Source: Rhodospirillales bacterium (GTDB lineage: Bacteria; Pseudomonadota; Alphaproteobacteria; Micavibrionales; Micavibrionaceae). Taken from it: a stretch of DNA of 64,000 nucleotides. Both the position numbers and the translations under genes were made by a program. Where the stretch lies: positions 62,001 to 126,000 of the forward strand of contig JACKIV010000003.1 in the NCBI GenBank assembly GCA_020638285.1. The letters run 5' to 3'. The first letter of the stretch is position 1; the number at the start of each line of letters is the position of its first letter. Positions 25,632 to 33,814 of this stretch are shown in pieces. Below the pieces are notes generated by a model. It searched no databases and had not been told where the DNA came from. It was given only the letters and a program-made list of their open reading frames with translations.

Positions 25632-28393
25632 GGACGCCTCCTTCCCAGTCGTTCGAGAATATGGGGGACATGGACCTGATCGGCTTTGTAGTTTCCCGTC
25701 AGGGCGTACATGACCAGATTCACACCAAACCGGATGGCCAGTTCATTGCGTCGAGAGGTGGGGTCTTCGGCCTGCTGGGCCCATGCCGCCGCCCAGTCAT
25801 TCCCGCCGATGAGAACAGATGAGACGCTGTCGCGGCCCGAAACGCTTTGGGATTCAACCCAGAGCTTCCCATCTTCGTATCGTCCGGGAAAATGATCCAG
25901 AAGATAAAAGGTTCGGCCTATGACATGATTTTCCGGAACAGGAACGATCCGGGGTACGTCCAAAGAGCCGATCATGCGGCGCAGGGCCTGCGTGTTGGTG
26001 GTTCCGTCAAATCCGGGAACGACAAGGCCTTGGTCGCGTGTATCAAACAGGATGGTTCCTCCGTGATTGAGATAGGATTGAACCGCCGACAGAGCTGCTC
26101 CGGACAAGGGCTTGGCTGATGGCGCCACAGGCCAGTAGAGGAGTGGAAAGAAAGACAGGTCGTCTTTTTCCGGATCAAGGGCTGCGATGCCGCCGGGGTT
26201 AACCGAGGTGCGCAGGCGCAAGGTTTCGGCGAGCGCTTTCAGACCGTTTTCCGCGATAGAATCCACTCCGGAGTCGCCCGATTTCACGTAAGCCAGATGA
26301 AGCTGTCCGGCATAGCGAACGGCATCGGAGGCAATCGGCGGATTGCTTTGGTCTTGCGTATCGGCAAAGGCCGGGGCTGGAGCCAGGGCGATCAGGATAA
26401 GGAAAAATGCAGCCAAACGTCTGTTTATCAGGAATCCCGGCAAGGCGGAAAACACTCCCGATAAAACCAGCGCAACGGCCCAATCCAGCACGAACAGGCA
26501 AAAAGCCAGGGCCAGAAGGGCGGGCATGAGGTTTTTTTCGTGCGGGGTTTCGCCATAATGATAGGCGTTAACCCCGGAAGGAAACGGTCCGGCGGGGACT
26601 AAAGTTTTTATGCGCTCGCCCAGATTGAGCGCGCGCGATGTGGCGCTTGTCCCGTACAGTCCAGGCGGATGGGCGGGCGAGGGAGACGTTGCCTCAAACT
26701 CCTGCGCCGCGATGGGGCGTACGTCCGGACCGGGCCTGACGAGGGTGCCTGATCCGTCCAGAACCTGCCGGGGCTGAAGCGTTGCCGCGCCCTCAGGGGT
26801 TCCGGCAAGGGCCGTGGACGGGGCCACAGACAGGCTGGCCATCCGGCGTAAAAGGTCTACATACAGGCCCGAAAGAGCAAGATCGGACCAGTCCGGCCCT
26901 GCCGTGGTGTGGACGAGGACAAGCAATCCCCGATCAAGAACGCGTGCGGTCATGAGAGGGGTTCCATCTGAAAGGCGCATCCAGATTTTAATCGCCGGAT
27001 CGTCGGAATCTTCCGCCAGAACCTGACGCTTGACGGTTACTTCTCCGGGAACAGGCAGATCGGCAAAGGGCGAGTCCGCCGGAAACGGGCCGAGTGAAAG
27101 GGGGCGGGTCCAACTCATCCCTCCGCCCAGTGCTCGTCCGCCGTCCCGCAAGGGACCGGGCAACAGGAATCCCTGATCTGCGGTGGCCATTTTCGGCCCT
27201 GAAAAGCGCATCAAGGTACCGCCTGCCTTGACCCATTTTTCCAGCGCCTCAAGGCTCGTCGGGGGAAGCATGCCGATATCGGGAACCAGTATCAGGGATG
27301 GCGCGGTTTTTATCAGATCGGCGACCGGACCAACGGTCAATGTCGCAAAAGGCTCCAGCGCCCGTTTCAGGTAATAGGTGTCGCCCACCAAAGGCGTTGA
27401 GTCCGAAGACTCGGCAGGAGCCAGAATCCCCACGCCGCGTCGCCGGAATCGCTCATCGGGCAGTAAAATCGCGCCCGCGCCGCTGCGTTCGGAAATCTGG
27501 AATCGTGCGATGACATTGCGTTGAGAGGCTGGAATGTCAAACGATACCGGTCCGGATTGTTTTCCGGAATCATATGTAATGGCTACCCGGTCCAGAACCC
27601 GCCCGCGTCCGTCCATGGCCTGAACGCTCAAAGGGACTCCGGCGGGCAGGGAGTCCGGCGCGATGATTCGAACCGACGGCGCGGCGTTTTTCTCCGGCGC
27701 AGGGGCCAGCAGGACAGGCAGGGACTCCGGCGAGGGTGTCAGGACGCTCAAAGACCCCTGGGATTGAAGAGTCTGGAACAGGGCGGCCTGATCTGGTGCA
27801 GTCAGTCCGGAAGACAGGTAAAACGTCTCAATCGAGCCGGATTTGTCTTTTATTTCTGGTGCTTTTGTCGCGGCTTCCTGCGCGGCTCTGAGGTCGGAAG
27901 GCCATGGCAAGGGGGCCATGCCGGGCAGTTCTGCCCGCGCAGCGGCGGGACTTAGAACGCCGCTTTGTGTCAAAGGTGTGCTTGGGGAAGACGGGGCGGT
28001 GGCGAGGAGAATCACCGGGCGGTTTTCCCGTTCGGCACGAGCGAGGATATCTTGTGCGGCCTGAGACTGGAGGGTTCGGGTTTGCGCCGCTTCCCATCCA
28101 TTATCAATAATGATGCGCACCGGGCCGCGTCCGGGGAGGCTTTTGCCGGGATGCAGGACCGGACCGGCCAGAGCGATCAAAATCAGGCCCAGAATGACCA
28201 TGCGCAGGAGCAAAATCCACCAGGGCGTCCGGCTCGGGAAGGGGCGGTCGGGAATGAGTCCGTCCAGAAACCGCGCGCTGGGCAACGGGATCCGTTTGGG
28301 CGCAGGAGGGACAATGCGCAGTAAAAACCACAGCAAGGGCAAGGCGGCAAGCCCCGCCAGAATCCATGGATGGAGGAAAACGAGGCCGCTCAT
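25628..28393 (-). CDS. BatA-like N-terminus fused to DUF4159 domain, membrane protein
   Basis: 921 residues. It starts with BatA-type membrane helices (LVFLHPWILAGLAALPLLWFLLRI and a second helix at about 60-80), followed by a vWA-like region with DNGWEAAQTR, further periplasmic-type domains, then a helix pair (about 625-675) and the DUF4159 domain at the C-terminus (about 690-921, with NGLKALAETLRLRTSVNPGG and SYLNHGGTILFDTRDQG). DUF4159 resembles a GATase1 fold. The gene overlaps both neighbours by 4 bp, so the three proteins are made together and probably form one complex at the inner membrane. The exact role is not established. Confidence 0.82.
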   Translation of the reverse strand: MSGLVFLHPWILAGLAALPLLWFLLRIVPPAPKRIPLPSARFLDGLIPDRPFPSRTPWWILLLRMVILGLILIALAGPVLHPGKSLPGRGPVRIIIDNGWEAAQTRTLQSQAAQDILARAERENRPVILLATAPSSPSTPLTQSGVLSPAAARAELPGMAPLPWPSDLRAAQEAATKAPEIKDKSGSIETFYLSSGLTAPDQAALFQTLQSQGSLSVLTPSPESLPVLLAPAPEKNAAPSVRIIAPDSLPAGVPLSVQAMDGRGRVLDRVAITYDSGKQSGPVSFDIPASQRNVIARFQISERSGAGAILLPDERFRRRGVGILAPAESSDSTPLVGDTYYLKRALEPFATLTVGPVADLIKTAPSLILVPDIGMLPPTSLEALEKWVKAGGTLMRFSGPKMATADQGFLLPGPLRDGGRALGGGMSWTRPLSLGPFPADSPFADLPVPGEVTVKRQVLAEDSDDPAIKIWMRLSDGTPLMTARVLDRGLLVLVHTTAGPDWSDLALSGLYVDLLRRMASLSVAPSTALAGTPEGAATLQPRQVLDGSGTLVRPGPDVRPIAAQEFEATSPSPAHPPGLYGTSATSRALNLGERIKTLVPAGPFPSGVNAYHYGETPHEKNLMPALLALAFCLFVLDWAVALVLSGVFSALPGFLINRRLAAFFLILIALAPAPAFADTQDQSNPPIASDAVRYAGQLHLAYVKSGDSGVDSIAENGLKALAETLRLRTSVNPGGIAALDPEKDDLSFFPLLYWPVAPSAKPLSGAALSAVQSYLNHGGTILFDTRDQGLVVPGFDGTTNTQALRRMIGSLDVPRIVPVPENHVIGRTFYLLDHFPGRYEDGKLWVESQSVSGRDSVSSVLIGGNDWAAAWAQQAEDPTSRRNELAIRFGVNLVMYALTGNYKADQVHVPHILERLGRRRP

Positions 28394-29298
28394 GCGTTTT
28401 GTCCTCCCCGCGCGGCCATGTCAGGGCCAATGGCCAGCCAGATTTTATGGAGGGTTTCGCGCGCGGGGGTGTCTGTCCGGTGAAGCATAAAGTGCCAGTG
28501 TCGGTGGCGGCACAGATCGGCCAGTGTTTCGATATGGGCGGCGATCCTCTGGCGATAGGCTTCACGCACGCCTTCGACGTTCATCACCGCGTGCCTGCGC
28601 CCGTCGGCGGGGTCTTGAAACACCGCCCGACCTTCGAAGGGAAGCTCGATTTCGGCGGGATCAAGAACCTGAAGCACAAGCCCGTTTCCGGGGGCAACGC
28701 CGCTGGATTCGATGCGTGCACAGACGGTCTCGGGTGGGTCCAGAAAATCGCCGATGGCCATCAAATAACCGCCCGGTGGCAGCGAATCATGTGGGATCAG
28801 GTTCGACAACCCTTCTCCCAGAAGGCCCAGCGCGATTTTCTCCAGCGTGTTTTCACTTCGCCCCGGGCGCAGACCCGCCCCGGCCAGCGTGACCTGCTCC
28901 CCCGCCCGTGTGGCCAGCAGCGCCGCACCCAAGGCCAGAATCCGCGCCGCATCGGCTTTTTGCGGGATATTCCGGCGCGAGGCGTAAGCCATGCGTGGCC
29001 CGGTCTCAACGGCCAGAACAAGGGGGCGCGGAACCTGATGCTCCTTTTGCCGGACATAGACCCGGTCGCCCTTGGCGGACAGGCGCCAGTCAATGTCCTG
29101 CGGGCGGTCTGCCGGGTCGTAATCCCGGAATTGCCAGAATTTTTCGCCTGTTCCCGCCTTGCGCCGCGCATGCGCTCCAGACAGCAATCCGCGCGCGGTG
29201 TTTTCCGCCTCAACCATAAGGGCAGGCAAACCCAGCGCCGCATCTTCGGCTTTGTGGCGCAGGGTTAAAAGACTGGCGAGTGTAGAACGCAGGGGCAT
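28390..29298 (-). CDS. DUF58 domain protein
   Basis: 302 residues from the ATG at 29298; an in-frame ATG at 29343 would add 15 residues. The DUF58 signature is present: HARRKAGTGEKFWQFRDYDPADRPQDIDWRLSAKGDRVYVRQ (about residues 42-83), followed by a vWA-like domain starting PLVLAVETG. DUF58 proteins normally work with a MoxR AAA+ ATPase. Here it is the first gene of the DUF58 / DUF4159 / GATase-like set, but no moxR precedes it: upstream DNA holds a hairpin repeat and the divergent lptE. The ATPase must be elsewhere if the system is complete. Confidence 0.85.
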   Translation of the reverse strand: MPLRSTLASLLTLRHKAEDAALGLPALMVEAENTARGLLSGAHARRKAGTGEKFWQFRDYDPADRPQDIDWRLSAKGDRVYVRQKEHQVPRPLVLAVETGPRMAYASRRNIPQKADAARILALGAALLATRAGEQVTLAGAGLRPGRSENTLEKIALGLLGEGLSNLIPHDSLPPGGYLMAIGDFLDPPETVCARIESSGVAPGNGLVLQVLDPAEIELPFEGRAVFQDPADGRRHAVMNVEGVREAYRQRIAAHIETLADLCRHRHWHFMLHRTDTPARETLHKIWLAIGPDMAARGGQNA

Positions 29299-29476
29299 GA
29301 AAACGGCTTTCGGAAATGTCGACGCGCCATCATAGCCGCACATCCCCGCCAGAGGGAACGATTATTCCGCCCGGTCCGCGCGTTTTTTTGCTCCCCTTTG
29401 GCCCAAGGGCTTTTCTTTCCGGGGCAGGGGATTTATAGTCGTTTCGGCTGGGAATTGAACGATCTGGATTTTTTTG

Positions 29477-29537
29477 AACCGCAGAGACGCAGAGGACGCA
29501 GAGTTTTTTGGGCAAAGTCTCTGCGCCCTCTGCGGTT
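29477..29537. repeat. Long imperfect palindrome of the 'GCAGAGACGCAGAG' type
   Basis: AACCGCAGAG (29477-29486) pairs perfectly with CTCTGCGGTT (29528-29537), and the pairing continues inward as CGCAGAG with CTCTGCG after one bulged base; the loop is GTTTTTTGGGCAAAGT-like. The element sits in the 321-bp region 29299-29619 between two divergent genes (DUF58 and lptE), where a terminator is not needed. The rest of that region shows no gene. A repeat of REP style is likely. Confidence 0.7.
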
Positions 29538-29610
29538 GGATCAGAAAAGATCAAGGCCCGCCCGTTCCGAACTGGAAAGACCATATTAAGATGGCCGGGA
29601 AAAGGATGAT

Positions 29611-30150
29611 ATGCTGATGAAAATGCCTGTTTTTTCTGCGCGGATTTTTCGTCTGGTTCTTGTTCTGGCCGCGTTTTTGCCTGCGGCCTGCGGGTTTCAT
29701 CCCGTTTATGGAACGGGAGGGAGCGGGGCCGGGCAGGCCGTGGGGGGGGATCTGTCCCGGATCGAGATTGGCCCCATCCCCGACCACTCCGGCCAGATTT
29801 TACGCAATATTCTGATCGATCGGTTTTACCGCACCGGGCGGCCTGTGGATGCGCCGTGGTCATTGAGCCTTTCTCCGATTCAGGAAAGCCTGACAGATCT
29901 TGACATCACGCGCGATTCGGACACAACCCGGACGCAGATTCGTCTGCGGACCGATGTCGCCTTGACCGAAAAAGCCACGGGCAAGACCCTTCTGACCCGC
30001 CGGATTGAGTCCGTTACAAGTTATAATGTTCTGGGCAGTGAGTTTGCCACCCGTGTCACGCGTGAGGATGCCCGCCGCAATGCTCTGGCGGATCTGGCGC
30101 GCCAGATTGAGCAGGAACTCTCGCTCTATTTCGCCCGTGGCGGGACATGA
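29611..30150 (+). CDS. lptE: LPS-assembly lipoprotein LptE
   Basis: 179 residues from the ATG at 29611 (AGGATGAT just upstream). A signal peptide ends with LPAACG, a lipobox whose Cys would be lipidated; the CGFHPVYG start of the mature protein is the classic LptE mark. The remainder shows alternating strands (RIEIGPIPDHSGQILRNILIDRFY and the TRDSDTTRTQIRLRTDV block). LptE plugs the LptD barrel in the outer membrane. It overlaps holA by 4 bp, the usual lptE-holA pairing, but leuS, which commonly precedes it, is absent. LptD itself is at the other end of the window. Confidence 0.92.
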   Translation: MLMKMPVFSARIFRLVLVLAAFLPAACGFHPVYGTGGSGAGQAVGGDLSRIEIGPIPDHSGQILRNILIDRFYRTGRPVDAPWSLSLSPIQESLTDLDITRDSDTTRTQIRLRTDVALTEKATGKTLLTRRIESVTSYNVLGSEFATRVTREDARRNALADLARQIEQELSLYFARGGT

Positions 30151-31172
30151 AGATCGCTCCGCGTCAGATTGAGTCTTTTCTGGCCGCTCCGCCGCCGCAG
30201 ATTCAGGCGATTCTGGTCTATGGCCCCGAAGACGGCCTGATGAAGGAGCGGATTGGCATTCTGGCCAGAACGGTTGTGGACGATCCGAACGATCCCTTTG
30301 GTGTCAGTGTTCTGGATGGCGGTCTTGTGGCCGAAGACCCGGCGCGCCTGATGGACGAGGCTCTGGCCATTCCGATGTTTGGCGGGCGGCGTCTGGTGCG
30401 GATTGAAAATGCCTCGGACAAGGTCACCCCGGCGCTTAAGGGGTATCTGGCCCGCGCCGCGCCGCAATCCATGGTCTTGATTGAGGGCGCGGATCTTAAA
30501 CCCCGATCTTCCCTGCGCGCGCTGTGTGAACGGGCCGAGAATGCGGCGGCTCTGCCGTGTTATGCCGAAGATGCCCGCGATATGGGCCGCGTGGTGGCGC
30601 GGGAGCTGGCCGATCGGGGCTATCGAATCGCGCCGGATGCCTTGCAGTTTCTGGGGCAGGCTTTGGCGGGCGACCGCCGCCGCATGCGCGGGGAAATCGA
30701 GAAGCTGGCTCTGTATGCCGGCGCTCCGGGGGCGATGCTAAGCCTTGACGATGTGCGCGAGTGTTGCGGCGATTCAGGCGCGCAGGGGTTTGACGATCTG
30801 GCCTATGGCGTCGGCGGGCGCAATGCGGCACAGGCCTTGGGCGCGTTTGCGCGTCTGGCGTCGGAAGGCACGCCGGTTGTGGCGATGCTCCGGGTGCTTC
30901 AAAATCACTTCCGCCGGCTTCATCTGGCGCGCGCGCAGGTTGATTCCGGAAAGCCCATGGAGGCGGTCCTCAAGACCCTTCAGCCGCCTGTTTTCTTCAA
31001 ACAGGTCGATGCGTTTCGCGCCCAGATGGAGCGCTGGCCGCTGGAGTCGATGGAGCGGGCGCTGGCGCATCTGGCGGGGCTGGAGGCGCGGACCAAGCAG
31101 ACCGGCGCGCCGGATCAGGTGCTGTTTGCCCAGACGATTCTGGAATTATGCGGGAAACTCCGGATACGCTGA
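30147..31172 (+). CDS. holA: DNA polymerase III subunit delta
   Basis: 341 residues. HolA is the wrench subunit of the clamp loader that opens the beta clamp. Visible: VYGPEDGLMKERIGILAR at the N-terminus, the MFGGRRLVRIENASDKV block (about 73-90), the ELADRGYRIAPDALQFLGQALAGDRRRMRGEIEKLALY segment (motif read at about 152-190) and the C-terminal helical collar domain. It starts within the last codons of lptE by ATGA overlap. Translation is therefore coupled. Confidence 0.94.
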   Translation: MKIAPRQIESFLAAPPPQIQAILVYGPEDGLMKERIGILARTVVDDPNDPFGVSVLDGGLVAEDPARLMDEALAIPMFGGRRLVRIENASDKVTPALKGYLARAAPQSMVLIEGADLKPRSSLRALCERAENAAALPCYAEDARDMGRVVARELADRGYRIAPDALQFLGQALAGDRRRMRGEIEKLALYAGAPGAMLSLDDVRECCGDSGAQGFDDLAYGVGGRNAAQALGAFARLASEGTPVVAMLRVLQNHFRRLHLARAQVDSGKPMEAVLKTLQPPVFFKQVDAFRAQMERWPLESMERALAHLAGLEARTKQTGAPDQVLFAQTILELCGKLRIR

Positions 31173-31274
31173 AAAACCGGGGTTTATACGGGGGACTTGC
31201 GCGCCGCGCGGCATTCGGCGATAGTGTGGCCGTTGTCGCTCGGGAAAAACAGAAAAGATGACACAGGATCACGC

Positions 31275-32507
31275 ATGACCGTATCACAACGTCGCGTTGT
31301 CATAACCGGAATGGGGATTGTTTCGTGCATCGGCAACACGCCGGGCGCGGTGCTGGAGTCTCTGAAATCCGGAAAATCCGGCATTTCCGCCGCGCCGGAG
31401 TATGCGGAGCTGGGGTTCCGCAGCCATGTCTATGGAAAGCCGCAGATTGATCTGGATGCCCGGGTCGATCGCAAGCACCGGCGCTTTATGGGCGACGGCG
31501 CGGCCTATGCCTATGTGGCCATGGCGGATGCGATTGCCGATTCGGGGCTGGAGCCTGCGGACCTTATCAATCCGCGCACCGGCCTGATCGTCGGTTCCGG
31601 CGGCCCTTCGTCGAGCAATCAGGTCGAGGCCGCGAAAATCGCCCTTGAAAAAGGCCCCAAGCGCGTTGGGCCGTATATGGTGCCGCGCTGCATGTCCTCG
31701 ACCCTGTCGGCCACGCTCGCCACGCCGTTCCAGATCAAGGGCGTGAATTATTCGATTTCCTCGGCGTGCAGCACCTCGGCGCACTGCATCGGCAACGCGG
31801 CGGAGCTGATTTCGTGGGGCAAGCAGGACGTGGTTTTCGCCGGGGGCGGCGAGGAATTGCACTGGACTTTGTCGGTCCTGTTCGATGCGATGGGCGCGAT
31901 GTCCGGGCATTATAACGAAACGCCGGAGAAGGCTTCGCGCGCCTATGACGCCAACCGCGACGGATTCGTCATTGCGGGCGGCGGCGGGATCGTGGTTCTT
32001 GAGGAATACGAACACGCAAAGGCGCGCGGCGCGAAGATTTATGCCGAGATCACGGGCTATGGTGCGACCTCGGACGGGCACGATATGGTCGCGCCGAGCG
32101 GCGAGGGGGCTGTGCGCTGTATGAAGCAGGCGATGGCCACGATCAAGACGCCGGTGACCTATATCAACACCCACGGGACGAGTACGATCGCGGGCGATAT
32201 TGTTGAACTGAACGCGATTCGCGAGGTGTTCGCCGGGGGCGATGTGCCGCATATCGGATCGACCAAGTCGATGACGGGGCATTCGCTCGGGGCGACGGGG
32301 GCGCAGGAGGCGATTTACTGCATGCTCATGTTAAACAACGATTTTGTTGCGCCGAGCATCAATATTGAAACCCTCGATCCTGGCGCGGAAGGCCTGCCCA
32401 TTGCCCGCACGCGGATCGATGGCGTGAAGCACCAGACCATCCTGTCCAACTCTTTCGGCTTTGGCGGCACCAACGCGACGCTGGCCCTGTCGAAGGTGGA
32501 GGGGTAG
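31275..32507 (+). CDS. fabB: 3-oxoacyl-[ACP] synthase I (FabB type)
   Basis: 410 residues from the ATG at 31275; the frame is open to 31197 without a good start. It elongates acyl-ACP by condensation with malonyl-ACP and in the FabB group accepts the cis-3-decenoyl intermediate of unsaturated fatty acid synthesis. The Cys-His-His set is present: YSISSACSTSAHCIGNA (nucleophile about residue 163), NTHGTSTIAGD and GSTKSMTGHSLGATG; the C-terminal glycine loop FGFGGTNATL closes the sequence. In many alphaproteobacteria the order is fabA-fabB-fabI; here fabI follows but fabA is absent. Confidence 0.95.
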   Translation: MTVSQRRVVITGMGIVSCIGNTPGAVLESLKSGKSGISAAPEYAELGFRSHVYGKPQIDLDARVDRKHRRFMGDGAAYAYVAMADAIADSGLEPADLINPRTGLIVGSGGPSSSNQVEAAKIALEKGPKRVGPYMVPRCMSSTLSATLATPFQIKGVNYSISSACSTSAHCIGNAAELISWGKQDVVFAGGGEELHWTLSVLFDAMGAMSGHYNETPEKASRAYDANRDGFVIAGGGGIVVLEEYEHAKARGAKIYAEITGYGATSDGHDMVAPSGEGAVRCMKQAMATIKTPVTYINTHGTSTIAGDIVELNAIREVFAGGDVPHIGSTKSMTGHSLGATGAQEAIYCMLMLNNDFVAPSINIETLDPGAEGLPIARTRIDGVKHQTILSNSFGFGGTNATLALSKVEG

Positions 32508-32596
32508 GGGGATGGATGACCTTGTATTCCCGGCGCTTTGTCCGGAACTGAAATGTCTGGATTGACGAAAGGCGGGAAAGGGATGTCTGGTTTTGG

Positions 32597-32680
32597 TTTT
32601 ACGCGGAGAAGCGGAGATTCGGAGAACCGGGAACATCGGGTCGGTTTCGGATTTCCGTTTCTCCGGGCCTCCGCGTAAAA
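32597..32680. repeat. Nested imperfect palindrome of the 'ACGCGGAGAAGCGGAG' type
   Basis: TTTTACGCGGAG (32597-32608) pairs with CTCCGCGTAAAA (32669-32680); after a 3-base mismatch CGGAGA pairs with TCTCCG. An inner hairpin AACCG with CGGTT sits in the apex. It fills most of the 189-bp gap between fabB and fabI. It could act as a terminator or attenuator between them or be a mobile REP-like repeat. It resembles the element at 29477-29537 in build (purine-rich GGAG/AGAG arms) but not in sequence. Confidence 0.7.
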
Positions 32681-32696
32681 AAACAGGAAAAAGAAA

Positions 32697-33503
32697 ATGT
32701 CTGATCTGATGAAAGGCAAGCGCGGACTTGTAATGGGGGTGGCGAACGACCATTCCATTGCCTGGGGCATTGCGCAGGCGCTGCACGCGCACGGGGCGGA
32801 TCTTGCCTTTACGTATCAGGGCGAGGCGTTCAAGAAACGCGTCGGGCCTCTGGCCGAATCCCTTGGCTCGAAAATCCTGCTCGATTGCGACGTGCAGCAG
32901 GAATCCGATCTCGACGCCGTTTTCGCGCAGATTCAAAAGCAATGGGGCGGGCTTGATTTCGTCGTCCACGCGATTGCGTATTCGAACAAGGAAGAGCTCA
33001 AAGGCCATTATGTCGATACCACGCTCGATAATTTTCTTCAGACGATGCATATTTCATGCTTTTCCTTTACGTCTGTCATGCGGCGGGCGGCGGCGTTGAT
33101 GAATCCGGGCGGCGCAGCGATTACTCTGACCTATCACGGCGCGCAGAAAGTCATGCCCAGCTATAACGTCATGGGCGTGGCCAAGGCGGCGCTTGAGGCA
33201 TCGGTGCGGTATCTGGCCGCCGATCTGGGCCCGCGGGGCGTGCGGGTGAATGCGATTTCCGCCGGGCCGATGCGGACCCTTGCGGGATCGGCGATCGGCA
33301 GCGCCCGGATGACCTTCAAATACAACACCTTGACCGCGCCCTTGCGTCGGAATGTGGAGTTGGAGGAACTGGGCGGGAGCGCGCTGTATCTGCTCTCCGG
33401 CCTGTCTGCCGCCGTGACCGGAGAAATCCACTATGTCGATTGTGGATTTAATGCTATCGGCATGCCCCCGCACGAGAATCTGAAAGAAATCGCGGGGGGA
33501 TAA
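32697..33503 (+). CDS. fabI: Enoyl-[ACP] reductase (NADH), FabI type
   Basis: 268 residues. It reduces trans-2-enoyl-ACP in the last step of each elongation round. It is an SDR with the FabI-type cofactor start (GKRGLVMGVANDHSIAWGIA) rather than the usual TGxxxGxG, and the catalytic Tyr-x6-Lys is in the LTYHGAQKVMPSYNVMGVAKAAL segment (about 145-168). Also visible are NAISAGPMRTLAGSAIG and the C-terminal GEIHYVDCGFNAIGMP. The ATG has AGGAAAAAG upstream. It is separated from fabB by a hairpin repeat and may have its own promoter. Confidence 0.96.
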   Translation: MSDLMKGKRGLVMGVANDHSIAWGIAQALHAHGADLAFTYQGEAFKKRVGPLAESLGSKILLDCDVQQESDLDAVFAQIQKQWGGLDFVVHAIAYSNKEELKGHYVDTTLDNFLQTMHISCFSFTSVMRRAAALMNPGGAAITLTYHGAQKVMPSYNVMGVAKAALEASVRYLAADLGPRGVRVNAISAGPMRTLAGSAIGSARMTFKYNTLTAPLRRNVELEELGGSALYLLSGLSAAVTGEIHYVDCGFNAIGMPPHENLKEIAGG

Positions 33504-33531
33504 GATTTCACCTCTGGCCTTTGTTTTTTTC

Positions 33532-33560
33532 TTAACAAAGCGTTAGAAATCTGGTATCAT
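33532..33560 (+). promoter_or_regulatory. Sigma-70 promoter for the DUF465 gene
   Basis: TTAACA (33532-33537), 17-bp spacer, TATCAT (33555-33560); 38 bp before the next ATG. Both hexamers are close to consensus. Confidence 0.6.
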
Positions 33561-33598
33561 GATCCTCTCGCAGGGATTGTTGTACTCGTGGGTCTTGA

Positions 33599-33802
33599 AT
33601 GGACGAAGTCGAAGCGCTTCGCGAAAAGCTCTCTGAACTCAGGGACAGGCATCGCGACCTGAACGAAACGATTGACCGGATGGCGTCCGGCGCGGTTGCG
33701 CTGGATATGTTTGCTCTTCAGCGCCTGAAGAAGGAGCGTCTGTCGCTCAAGGAAATGATCGTTCGCATTGAAGGCATGATCGTTGACGATATCATTGCCT
33801 GA
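33599..33802 (+). CDS. DUF465 (YdcH-type) small coiled-coil protein
   Basis: 67 residues, a single long charged helix. The LREKLSELRDRHRDLNETIDRM start and the LQRLKKERLSLKEMIVRIE end are the DUF465 pattern. Family members are common in proteobacteria, are often well expressed, and have no settled function. It has its own promoter and ends 12 bp before the convergent PAS kinase gene. Confidence 0.85.
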   Translation: MDEVEALREKLSELRDRHRDLNETIDRMASGAVALDMFALQRLKKERLSLKEMIVRIEGMIVDDIIA

Positions 33803-33814
33803 ATTTCGGGGGCA

